Source of the DNA: Triplophysa rosa
Lineage: Eukaryota > Chordata > Actinopteri > Cypriniformes > Nemacheilidae
Length of the DNA stretch: 64,000 bases
Assembly (NCBI RefSeq): GCF_024868665.1
Contig: NC_079897.1
Location: 5,629,266 to 5,693,265 of the forward strand
Direction of reading: 5' to 3'
The stretch's first letter is position 1. The number at the start of each line of letters is the position of its first letter. The notes beneath the pieces were generated by a model. It searched no databases. It had not been told where the DNA came from and saw nothing but the letters and a program-made list of their open reading frames with translations. Shown in pieces: positions 1 to 23,967 of this stretch. The translations under genes were made by a program, and so were the position numbers.

Positions 1-32
1 CTTTAATTGAAGCTGACCCGTCTGCTCGGCAG

Positions 33-13682
<13,650 letters not shown>

Positions 13683-13827
13683 CACACATTGTGTCTTTTA
13701 CATGAGATGTCGGGCTGAGCTGGAGGGATTTGGTTTTGGCATTTCGTCCAGGGCAGTTTCATACCATACAAAACAACTCTCAGTGAGCGGTCTGGTCTGA
13801 CCTGTATGTACCAGTTCCTTTCATAAG

Positions 13828-13878
13828 GTCATGACCGAGATGGAGCTGATTTTGGAGGAATGTGGAAGCCCTGCCTGA
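13828..13878 (+). CDS. atp2c1: Possible alternative last coding exon of atp2c1
   Basis: The last exon reads CACGAA then GTATGA at its stop, so a donor could be used at 13677. About 150 bases on, after TTTCATAAG, a frame-compatible segment starts with GTC at 13828 and stays open for 16 codons to a TGA at 13876. It would replace the terminal Val-stop with V followed by an acidic tail (MTEMELILEECGSPA). Human ATP2C1 is known to have C-terminal splice isoforms, which makes this plausible. Both donor and acceptor are only moderate matches. Confidence 0.4.
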   Translation, partial: VMTEMELILEECGSPA

Positions 13879-15145
13879 GATGTTGTCTTGGACCCTCCAC
13901 TCAGCTCATGGAGATGCTTTGGTGCGCTGCTTTACGACTGTACTAATTTCCATGGCATCTTGAACGAACTTTATTTATGAGATACTGTATCTGTCCATAC
14001 AGTGGCTGTCCTGACTTCATGATTGAAGGGATGTATTATGATTTATTTTTTAAATGTTATTATTATTATTAAAATGATTTTGTCTTTTAAATATCTTTAC
14101 TTTGAGCATTTCTGGTTAGAGGTTTGTGGATCAATATGGATAATGCCTTTTTGCATTCCAGAATCCAAATTCTGCTTTATTTTTATTGCATTTAAGAATG
14201 CGGTAAGCCTGTGTTCTCCTAAACCATGAATGAACGTTTCACTGGTGAAACAACCACTTAAAATCATGTTGGGGTCATGTGTGAATTACAACAGATTTGA
14301 TATGCTAAACGGTCACGTACTCTACACTGTCGCTTAGCAAACAGTTGCCGTATTTACTTTATTATGCCATATTTTACATCTATAGAAAAACAGCTTAAAG
14401 GTCTTTCTCTCTGATCCTATAAGATGACTTGGTGTTGGGACAAAACAAACAATGGGTGCCATTTTATGAAAGCCTCCAAGGTACATGCACTGTTATCTCT
14501 ATGCCCTTATATTAGAAGTTTTAAGTTAACACAACTGGCTTGTAGAAATACATATTCATCAGTTCCTCTGTATTTACTCACTACTTATGTTAATACACTG
14601 GTATCAGAGATGTCTACAGTAGGATTTTGCCTTTTCTTTGGCTTTTCCTATACTGTTATTTATTTTCTCACCAGTTTGGTGAACTTTTAATACATTGTGA
14701 TATGTTTTATTCAACTTTACATGCCTGTTTGGTAAAATGTTGGAATACAGAATTGTTTTATCAACCATCCCCCCAAAAATCTCAGTGCAGCCGGACAGCA
14801 CAGTTTTTGCGGTATGTGAGTATAATACTTCGCTGTATTGCAGATAGTGGTTACTTATGGTCAGATTGTCATTGTGGATTGAATTAATGTAACTGTTCTC
14901 CGCCCATGTTTACAGCATTGCTTTTGCTCTAAAAGCAAACACAGTAACGCACTGACATGAAGCAGTATAATGAAAAAAAAATGAAGGGTGACAGGTGAAA
15001 ATCTAAATTTTTTGTTTTCTATTTTTAAGATTGTATTTATTTTATTGTGGTTTGCACAGCTGAAACCAGTAATCTGTTGTGGTCATTTCAGAACACAATT
15101 GTACAATAAAATTTTTACAGGTTTATTTGATGTTGGTCTGATGTA

Positions 15146-15149
<4 letters not shown>

Positions 15150-15183
<34 letters not shown>
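15150..15183. repeat. (TA)n microsatellite
   Basis: About 16 uninterrupted TA dinucleotides between the two candidate poly(A) signals of atp2c1. It also produces a spurious Tyr-Ile repeat reading frame on both strands. Confidence 0.95.
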
Positions 15184-15185
<2 letters not shown>

Positions 15186-15847
15186 TTCAACACAAAATAA
15201 AAAAAAACATTCCTGTACAAAAGTTGCATATAAATTTTACAAATTAATTTCACACATGCTCTCAATTTTCAGACAAAGAGAAAATGGAAAAAAAAGATAA
15301 AAGTAGGAAAATGGCTTGAATCCTGGAATACAGTATATCAACTGTTGCTAAATAATTTGCTTAATTTATCAGCGACGGAGGGAATATAATTTTTAAGCCT
15401 CGGCTTAGTAGCTGACCTGAAGGAGCAACAATGTACTCTTAATGCAAACCATATTTACAGTACAAACTGTAGTAAAGTTCATTCTGATAACAAAACAAAT
15501 GTTTTAATCTACTATCATGATACGAATGATGACTAAGAATGACTAGTAGATTCACTTATACTGTAGTGCATAAGACTTAAAATCATTCTGTAATCATAAA
15601 TAAACGGTGCATTTTAACATGTGGCTTTCAGCATTTCCTGTAAAAGTTTTTAACCGTAAAGCATTCATTTTTGGTCTCCCCCTTCCCAGCTGTAAATTGT
15701 TTCTACAACCCTGAGCACAATAATTATTTAAACCCTATTAGAAAGTGAACATATCAAAGATAACTACTCGAAGCATCTCTTTTCAGATTTCTTACAGGTA
15801 TGATTGGTATTACGGGCGTTGGCCTTGTATCTGGTACGGATGGTGTA

Positions 15848-18576
15848 TTAACATTCAGGTGTGTCTTTTGGCCTTCCCTCTTTTCCATGATCGACATACT
15901 TAATATCTTCATACATTAGATTCTCAAAGCAACTGCTCAGTTTATTTACAGACGGATTCTTGCTGCTCTGCGTTTGGACGACGGCTCTGTGCCTGCATGT
16001 TGTCGCCTTTGATTTTCGTAATGATGTCTTCATCCACCAAGCTCAGAACTGCTTTTTCCAACTGTTGGAATAGCTGCTCAGCGTTGGAGCCCCTCACCAG
16101 CAGAGACTCAGGCGTAATGCCACCCTTAAGCTCTTGAACAACCCGGTGCACCAGCGTTCCACGGTACAACCTAAACACCATAGACAAAAGGCTCTATTAT
16201 GCTAAAGTGTTCAGTAGTAGCACTAGAAATTGAGTTGACTTTTGGTTATGGACATGCTGTTCTTTTAACTAAAAAGAAGGTATGCACAATGCAAGAAATG
16301 GCTTAAGAAATCAAATGATGCTGTACCGTGCACACTCGGGTTCAGGAAGTGGAAGACACAGTAAACGATTGAGACAGAGAGCCCACCACAGACAGGACTG
16401 CCATTGGCTGTACAGATGAGCCACCTCAAGATCCAAAGGGATACTTTCTTGACTTTTGAGCTTCAACTCACTGTCTGAATCCCGAACCCCTAAAAGTAGC
16501 ACGAACATTTATACATCAATAATACAAAGTACAAAGTGAAAAGAAAAGGTTGCTACCAAAGGTTCTTCGTAGCGATGCCATAGAATAACCATTTTGGATC
16601 CTTAAAGGAGCATTTCTTACATTGTTTCCTCTATAAATAACCTTTTGTGTTTTTTTATGGAACAATACAGCCAAAATAGGTATTTTGTGGCATCATGTAA
16701 CACTTTTATTTGTTGTAGTGTGACTCAAAATGACACTCAATTTGACTTTCACAAAGACATCTGATCTTTGGAGAAGCTCTCTTGAGACATTTTTGGAAGT
16801 TTCATCACATTGATTATGTAACTTGGATATATATTTCGGGTGTCCCAAACCCTTACTTTTAGATCATTTTAGAGGCGGAACCATTGTTTTGGGGTTTTCA
16901 TGTTGGATATCTTTTTTTGTAGTTTTAAGTTGTTGACATGTGGAAACAGGATATTGACGTATAATGACATGACCTGTTTGTGTGTTGCAGCTGAATCTTC
17001 CTTGAACCATCCCCAGAACCCCCCCAAAGATGCAGCAGTTTCGGCTGAGGCTGTGCATTCACTAGCCAGAAGCGTGTCACCAACACCACAAAAAACAGGT
17101 CAGGTGGGATGTTTCCTAAAGTGACAGATGGCACACCCAAATTGTCCAGGAACACCTGAAGTCGTAAGTTATGTGGTTCCTAGAGACATTAGATGAAATA
17201 TAGGTTTTAATAATTAATACATCCAAATGTAGATGTCTTGACATCAAACTTGACTAAACACAACTTTCACCTCGCATAATGTTTTCAGCTGAAGTCCTTC
17301 TTTCACTTTTGTCTGTACAGCTTCAACTTCAGAACTGGTAAGATTTAATCCTTCTCTGTCGAACTCCGTGACATAACACTTGTCTGTGCCAGTAGATGCT
17401 TTAGCAGCTAAAAGGTGTTTGTCTGCCATTTGTTGTTCTCCCAACAGTATTAAACCGTAAAGCACCTGTCGAATGGGACGAGATGTTTCGTTGCTACTGG
17501 GGCGCTTGAAATGTTCAACTTGAGGGAGCATTTTAACCCATTTCAGTACCAGTATGTTAATGAGGAAGGAGCCCATCTTTCCCTCATTCAGGTGCTTCAC
17601 GGTCCACGCGGGCAGATCTTGCAGTGGGCCTGTACAGGCTGTTGGTGTTTTTGAGTCAAAGAATTGGGCAAGAGAACCACCAGTGATCTCATGTTCTTTG
17701 ATGCCCTCTAACAGTGCTTCACGGACTTCATCCTTTTTCTTCCTGTCTCTTATAAGCTCAAGAACTCTATGTATTGCCCCATTTTGACTTTGGGACTTGG
17801 ATAACCAGGAAAGCAATCCATCAATACGTGCAAACTTTCCAGCACCATTTGAATGCCTTTCCCACCTGTAAATATTTTGCAGGTTTGTGTAATCATTACC
17901 TAAAAGGCATGCAAAGACCGGGAGAAGAACCTTGTTCATATTGTTGAAAGATGCGCATAATCTTTCCACCCTGTAATGCTTGGTGGAGATGTATTTTTCA
18001 TTGCTTTTTTTGTTGACTCTTGCTTTTTTCCACAAAAAATGTTCGATAGGGAGAATTCCCTCCTTGAGGTCAAATATGTAGAAGTCGCTATCATTGGACA
18101 AAACCGGACACTTCCACTGTTTCGCCAAAGCGGCGATCTCCAAATCAGCCTCTTCAATGCATTGAATCAATGGCACCTTCAGTTTATCAAGGGTCTGCAT
18201 GAACACGTTTTTAATAAGAAGTGGAAAGCATTCTCCCTTATTTCCCAAGGACAATTCATTGGCCTTTTTTCCTTTGTCCTGATCTCGGTTTAAAGTGGTT
18301 TCAAACTTTTTGTCAGTGTGGTGTCCCCCACCATCGAGTACAACATATGGGCGAATATCACAGTCTTTAAGGTTGGTAAAAAAAATAGTGATCAGATCTT
18401 CAAAGGCATCATAATCTCCTCCATGCTTTTGATCCTGGTCATTTTTAAGGTAAAGGGTTTTATAGAAGTTACATGCATCAATTATGAGTCGACTGTCTCT
18501 AAAATGCAAGTCCGTTAAAATGCCAGTCTTGCTCTCAATGTAGCTCTTCAGGCCTTGGACACCCATGCTGAATATA
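15848..18576 (-). pseudogene. aste1: ASTE1-like nuclease gene, copy A; nuclease domain open, 3' exons frameshifted
   Basis: Protein asteroid homolog 1 family (XPG/FEN-like PIN nuclease). Minus-strand exons: 17271-18576 (ATG at 18566, MGVQGLKSYIE), 16974-17179, 16327-16474, and about 15848-16170. The 432-codon first coding exon is intact with acidic motifs LIIDAC, VVLDGG, EEADLEIAAL and SNDSDFYIFD. Exon 3 has lost 2 bases relative to copy B (CTTT, seven G, TTCTGGGG against CTTTGGGGTCTCCTACTGGGG), so splicing to the next exon meets a TGA within a few codons. The last exon is also frameshifted: one frame stops at 15942, while the homologous ending (SSCFENLMYED) continues in another. It may be a pseudogene, or may encode a truncated protein of about 500 aa that keeps the nuclease domain. 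Confidence 0.8.
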
Positions 18577-18766
18577 CTGTAGGTTAAAAATAATGTAAAT
18601 CTAAGCAACTCACAATTAACTATAACTTAAAACACAAACAAAGTTTTTTTGTTACATCACATTACGGATTATAGCATTTAACAAAATGCCAATTTTAATA
18701 CTAGCAAAATCTAAAAAATAAAGTCAAATACAATTGACAAAATGTGAATACTGGACATAAACTTAC

Positions 18767-18800
18767 CAGAATTTTGAATGAATTTGTTAAAAAGGATGTG
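18767..18800 (-). other. aste1: Putative non-coding first exon of ASTE1-like copy A
   Basis: The coding exon starts right after an acceptor (CCTACAG at 18582-18577), so a 5' UTR exon must lie upstream. On the minus strand, CAAAATTCTG followed by GTAAGTTTATG gives a donor whose last exon base is 18767, matching the equivalent donor of copy B. The upstream limit is unknown. Confidence 0.5.
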
Positions 18801-18838
18801 ACCACGACTGCCCCAGATGACCACAGATTACCATGTAC

Positions 18839-18903
18839 ACACAGATCTTCTGTGTGCGTGATGTCTGAGGTTGAGAAAAACTCAGTCAGAGGTGGGGAGA
18901 GTT
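18839..18903 (+). pseudogene. atp2c1: Relic of the last atp2c1 exon
   Basis: TCTTCTGTGTGCGTGATGTC and the following bases match the functional exon at 13587-13650. Translation in the same frame gives SSVCVMSEVEKNSVRGGES, against [20 protein letters not shown] in atp2c1. The upstream part of the exon and the stop are lost, and a half MITE follows directly. It lies immediately upstream of ASTE1-like copy A on the opposite strand, so it marks the edge of the segmental duplication. Confidence 0.85.
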
Positions 18904-18905
18904 CT

Positions 18906-19023
18906 TTGGTCAACAACATTCTTCAAAATATCTTCTTTTGTGTTTTGCAGAGTACAGGTTTAAAATAAGATGATGGTGAATAATGATGACAGAATTTTCA
19001 TTTTGGGTGAAATATCGCTTTAA
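18906..19023. mobile_element. Palindromic MITE, right half only
   Basis: ACATTCTTCAAAATATCTTC, then TGATGACAGAATTTTCATT, ending ATCGCTTTAA. This is the right arm of the fold-back family; the left arm is missing. Confidence 0.75.
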
Positions 19024-19747
19024 CAATAATTTCAGACATGCTCTCAGTTTTATAAATTAATAACAGTCAACCGGTAGATGATAAGAAAAACATTGTCAAA
19101 TTAATACTTATGTTTCATCTAAATTAGGACAGTTGCATGAATCCAGACATTAACACATCAAACAGTACATGAACACTGGGGATATAAACACTACAAAATC
19201 TGATTCATTTTTTTCAAAATGTCACAGACTTTCAAGCCTGTGCCCAGTTTTATATTGGTAGCTCACATAAAGAAGCAACAAAAACACAATTATGGTTGAA
19301 TCAACTATCAGTCTTGATACTAACATCTGAAATATATAGCAGGTCACATTACAGAAAATCACAATGTAAGGTAACTTTTTGTTTTAACCAGTTAACTCAC
19401 AATGAATAGAATCGTAAAAGCTTTTCTTAAAGCTGGGTGAGTTGAAGTACAGTTTCTGTGTTTGTTTAATGTGTTGTGTTTACGTAAGGTTGTGTCCTTG
19501 GTTTTATTGCGCATATGTGCCAAGATTACCCGGTTAACTGCATTCACATGATAATGATATGAGTTAACAAGGTAAGTGATTTTTACACACCGGTTTCTTT
19601 ATTCTTGTACTCATGCTTTCAACATGTCCTTTAAAAGTGTTTACTGTAAATGCATTTGTTTGGATCGCCCCTAAAATCTCACCTTAAATCGTTCTTACAA
19701 CCCTGAGCACAAGTATTATGTAAATCCTTTTCGGAAAGTCAAGATAT
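19024..19747 (+). other. 3' flank of ASTE1-like copy B, paralogous to 15240-15847
   Basis: No gene. Scattered blocks match the 3' flank of copy A in the same order: CATGCTCTCA, GCATGAATCC, AAGCCTG, GAAGCAACAA, and ACAACCCTGAGCACAA at 19697 against 15706. The duplication therefore included this flank. Confidence 0.7.
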
Positions 19748-22490
19748 CTACTCAAAGCATCTCCTCTCAGATTTCTTAGAGGGATGCTTAGAGTTGCGTT
19801 CTTTGGCTTTGTGTCTGGTACGGATGGTGTAGGAGGAACATTCAGTCTTGTCTGCTTTGTGACCTTTGGCCTTCCTTTCTTCTCCATTGACTTCTTCGTC
19901 ATTACAGTCTTCAGTATCTTCATACATCAGATCTTCAAAGCAGCTGCTCAGTTCATCTGCGGATCGATTTTTGGAACTTTTATCGCTTTGTGTTTTGCCA
20001 ACAGATCTGTGTATGTCTCCTGCACTGATTCTCTTCATAACGTCTTCATCCACCAAACTCAGAACGGCATCATTCAACTGTCGGAATAGGTGCTCGGCGT
20101 TGGAGCCCCTCACCAGCATAGACTCGGGTCTGATGCCTCTCTTAAGTTCTTGAACGACCTGGTGCACCAGAGTTCCACGGTACAACCTAAAAACCAGAAA
20201 TGTTCTATTACGCTACAGTTTTTAGTATAGTATTATAAACGTTTTTAAAAAGGTTTTAAGAAATCAAATGATGCTGTACCGTGCACACTCGGGTTCAGGA
20301 AGTGGAAGACACAGTAAACAATTCAGACAGAGACCCCACTTCAGACAGGACTGCCATTGGCTGTAGAGATGAGCTGCTTCACGGTCCATAGGGATCCTTC
20401 CTCGACATTTTAGCCTTAACTGTGTGTCTAAACCCCCAACCCCAAAATATAACAAACACTTAATCACAAGTAAAACAATGTACTTTATAAGTAATAAAAA
20501 TGTGGCTGACAAAATAAAAGACATCTGAGGTAAAAGGTCAAGCTTTTTCACATCCAGTAAGCACTTAAAAGAAATAGTTCACTCAAAAATGAAAATTCTT
20601 TCATCATTTATTCACATTTGTGGCATTTTAAAAAGAAGATATTTTAAAGAATGTTGGTAACCAAACAACATGGCCCCCATTGACTTTAATTGTATGGACT
20701 CAAATCCACTGAGACATTTCTTAAAATATCTTCTTTTCCACAGAAGAAAGAAAGTCACACAGGTGCATGACTGATAGGTTTCCATTTGAGATATTTGTGA
20801 TTTTCTTTACTATTGATGACAAGTACAACATATTTGGCCTATTTGGCCAACGTGATATTGACGTATAATGACATGAGTACCTGTTTGGGTGTTGGGCTTG
20901 TTGCTGAGCCTTCCCTGAACCATCCCCAGTAGGAGACCCCAAAGGTGCAGCAGTTTCGGCTGAGGCTGTGCATTCACTAGCCAGAAGCGTGTCACGAACA
21001 CCTGCAGCTGCAAGTGAAGCGGGATACCTCTGAAAGTTACTGACGGCACGCCAAAAGCCTCCAAGAAAACCTGAAGTCGCAAGGTATGCGGTTCCTAGAG
21101 ACAAACGTTTAAACAATGAAGAGTTGAACTGACAAATCCAAACTGTTAAGAGGGATGACATCAAGCTTGTCACAAAACACTGGTTACCTTCCACAATGTT
21201 TCCAGCTGAAGTCCTTCTTTAACGTTTGTCCCTATAGCTTCAACTTTAGAACTGGTAAGATTTAATCCTTCTCTGTCAAACTCTGTGACATAACACTTGT
21301 CTGTGCCAGTAGATGCTTTAGCAGCTAAAAGGTGTTTGTCTGCCATTTGTGGTTCTCCCAACAGTATTAAACCGTATATCACCTGTCGTATGGGACGAGA
21401 TGTTTCGCTGCTACTGGGGCGCTCGAAATCTTCAACCTGAGATCTGAACATTACCCTTTTCAATACCAACACATCTACAAGAATGGAGCCCATCTTTCCC
21501 TCAAATATGTGCCTTAGGGTCCACGTTGGCAGAGCTCTCAGTGGGCCTGAACAGGGTGTTGGTGTTTTCGAGTGAAAGAATTGGGCAAGAGAACCCTTCT
21601 TGAGCTTGTACTCTTTGATGCCCTTAAACAGTGCTTCTCGAACTTCATCCTTGTTGTGTGGTATTAGCTTGAGAATCTCATCGATGGCCATTTCGGGCTC
21701 TGGGCACTTGGATAACCAGCAAAGCAAGCCGTCAATACGGGCGAAGTCGCCACCATGAACTGAATGGACCTCCCAATTGAGATAGGCAACGTTTTGCAGG
21801 TTCACGTAATCGTTGCCTAAAATGCACGCGAAGACCGGGAGAAGCTCCTTGTTCATGTTGTTGAAAGACGCACATAGTCTTTCCACTGTAAAATGTTTGG
21901 TTGGGATGTACTTTTTGTTTAGTCTGTTCACTCTTATGTTTTTCCACCGGAAACATACAGTAGGGAAAAGTCCCGCTGGGAGGTCGAATATATAGAAGTC
22001 GCTATCGTTGGATAGTACCGGACAATTCCACTGTTTCGCCAGAGCAGCGATCTCCCAATCAGCCTCTTCCAGGCATTGAACGAATGGCACCTTGAGTTCC
22101 TGAAGCGTCTGTCTGAACACATTTTTAATAAGAAGAGGTGGGCACTCCCCCCTTCGTCCCACAGACAGGTTGTGGGCCCTTCGTATTCGGCCCTGTTTTT
22201 GTACCTTGAGGGTCTCAAATTTTTTGTCGGTGTGGTCTGCTCCTCCATCGAGTACAACGTATGGGTGAATATCACAGGCCTTAAGGTTTGTGAAAAATTG
22301 TTTGATCGAATCTTTAAAGGCATCGTAATCTCCTCCGTGAATCTGATCCAGTTGAAAGTAGAAGTATAGGCTGTAGTACAAGTTACATCCGTCGATTATG
22401 AGTTGACTGTCTCTGAAAGGCAAATCCTTTAAAATGTTTTTGTTACTCTCAATGTAGCTCTTCAAGCCACGGACTCCCATCCTGAGTATA
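19748..22490 (-). CDS. aste1: ASTE1-like nuclease gene, copy B (intact)
   Basis: Protein asteroid homolog 1, an XPG/FEN1-type PIN nuclease; human ASTE1 has been reported to act in double-strand-break end processing. Coding exons on the minus strand: 21188-22490 (ATG 22480-22478, MGVRGLKSYIE), 20881-21094, 20280-20427, 19748-20186 (stop at 19750-19748). Lengths sum to 698 codons including stop, close to the 679 aa of human ASTE1. Visible motifs: LIIDGC near residue 30, VVLDGG near 85, EEADWEIAAL and SNDSDFYIFD (acidic metal ligands), then the asteroid-type C-terminal half with RFWLVNAQPQPKLLHLW and LPLPEPECARLYRGTLVH. The tail is charged (KKSERRCFE). The donor, acceptor and phase of every junction agree. 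Human ASTE1 also adjoins ATP2C1, so the family call is supported by synteny. Confidence 0.93.
20565..20760. mobile_element. Palindromic MITE, copy in ASTE1-like B intron
   Basis: Starts AAATAGTTCACTCAAAAATG and continues through GGTAACCAAACAACATGG to a partial right arm (AAAATATCTTCTTTTCCACAG). It sits between exons 3 and 4 of copy B. Confidence 0.75.
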
Positions 22491-22540
22491 CTGTAGGATA
22501 TAATTCATGTAAAATATAAGTATTTCATTTAATACTTAAT

Positions 22541-22787
22541 GGCCCGGTTTCCCAGACAAGGCTTAGCTTAAACCAGGACTATGCCTTAGTTGGATTAGGA
22601 TATTTAAGACACTTTTATAAAAATGCTTTAGAAAGAAACATTACTTGTGTGCATCTTTAGACAAACCAATGGCACAGACATATTTTAAGATATGTTAGGG
22701 CAAGTTATTTTCAGTTGAGACAGCTCTAACATTCATTTAAGTCTGGGACGTACTAGCCTTAAGCCTTGTCTGTGAAACCAGGACAAT
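22541..22787. mobile_element. MITE with CCCGGTTTCCCAGACAAG ends
   Basis: The left end GGTTTCCCAGACAAGGCTTA is mirrored by AAGCCTTGTCTGTGAAACC at the right end; length is about 245 bp. Relatives lie at 50787-51203 and 51507-51735. It falls in the 5' intron of ASTE1-like copy B. Confidence 0.7.
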
Positions 22788-23088
22788 ATTATATTAATAT
22801 TTATTAAAATATTAAAATAAAATATTTTAATAGGCCTATTTTAACTTTAAACACACAAGGCATTTTTCGTCATTGAATGTTATTTTGAATGGTCTTTACA
22901 AGTACATTATTTGATCTCTGTTTATATAGCTGCTTTGCAACAAAGCACACTGTGAAAGGCAAATAAATAAAACGAAACATCTGATCATCTAATAATATCA
23001 TATCATATCATAACACGACACGAACATAACATTCCAGCCTTTAAACTTTAATATATTGGAAGTGATTTCAATATGGAAAACAGCTTAC

Positions 23089-23145
23089 CGAATTTTCTGA
23101 AACAAAGGTGTAAAAAAAGATCGAGACGTGCATGAGCTCCATATA
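23089..23145 (-). other. aste1: Non-coding first exon of ASTE1-like copy B
   Basis: On the minus strand, CAGAAAATTCG then GTAAGCTG gives a donor with last exon base 23089. The coding exon has an acceptor at 22491. The upstream boundary (about 23145) is inferred from the TATA box position. Confidence 0.6.
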
Positions 23146-23170
23146 TTTGCATTATCAGCTGCGTATAGTT

Positions 23171-23212
23171 CTTATATAAAACTGACGGGAAAACGAAACT
23201 TACAGTCACGTG
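23171..23212 (-). promoter_or_regulatory. TATA box, interferon-response element and E-box upstream of ASTE1-like copy B
   Basis: Read on the minus strand, towards copy B: an E-box CACGTG (23212-23207), then AGTTTCGTTTTCCC (23200-23187; GGGAAAACGAAACT on plus), which fits the ISRE consensus RNGAAANNGAAACT exactly, then TTTATATAAG (23180-23171), then the non-coding exon about 30 bases further on. Spacing and order are those of an inducible core promoter. No such cluster was seen at copy A. Confidence 0.7.
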
Positions 23213-23229
23213 ACCTGGCTTTCAGCAGA

Positions 23230-23960
23230 ATCGAAACGTAATAAACACGTCACGGTGTCATTGATAGTAACGTGTAAATATTCCAAATGTTGCACCATGA
23301 CACGTTTCGTGTAGATATTCGATTTATATTAAAATTAAAAGACGTGTGTATTCTTGAATATGTATAAGTACACATAGGTCTATTGTATGTATTCTATTGC
23401 CTTTTAATGGGCAGCTTAAATATTCGTTCTTATAAATTTATGAAGATATGTGAATTACATCCAGTGCATAAAATGTCTTTAGTATTCAGGATATGTTTTC
23501 CAAATCAGATATTTGGAGGCAATAAGGTATGACAGTGTAATGAAACCAAGAAGGTATCAATTATTTTCCATGGGCAGTTTATAGTTTTACCCCAAAACTG
23601 TAAACTTACAGAATTATAGGATTAATGTCATTACCTAACATCTATATTAGTGTTGCAATTGCTAATTTTGCAAAAAGCAGATTGTATCAGCTTCTTGCAG
23701 GGCTTTCATAACTTTAGTGAATTTATGGATAAGTTAATGAACTGTCACATGATGGTGCTCATACAGTATAAACACAATATAAAGTTTAAGAGTTAACTGA
23801 AGTAAATATGAAATAATTTATGACAATAAATAGCAATACTTTAGTTATGTAGTGGTCTGCCCTTCTTTATGTGCAATGGTGGAAAAGGGAACATGGCGTC
23901 TCTAGTATTGTTTTCGTTAAGGCCGCTGGGCCTTTTTTGAATGACAAATATGCTTAGGTA
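23230..23960. other. Intergenic region between divergent ASTE1-like B and the lectin array
   Basis: About 0.8 kb separates the copy B promoter from the putative first exon of array unit 1, which points the other way. AT-rich; no gene or repeat recognised. Confidence 0.5.
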
Positions 23961-23967
23961 TTAAAAA

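Larger units (their letters stand above)
13683..15201 (+). other. atp2c1 3' UTR and downstream flank
   Basis: AT-rich sequence with no coding potential. AATAAA polyadenylation signals lie at 15105-15110 and 15196-15201, on either side of a TA microsatellite, so the 3' UTR is probably about 1.4 to 1.5 kb. No second gene was seen before the minus-strand ASTE1-like gene. Confidence 0.5.

Noticed and set aside
15083..15265. Open frames with Tyr-Ile repeats on both strands
   Set aside because: Product of the TA microsatellite.
19784..20153. Plus-strand frames of 95-101 codons
   Set aside because: Antisense shadows of the last exon of ASTE1-like copy B.
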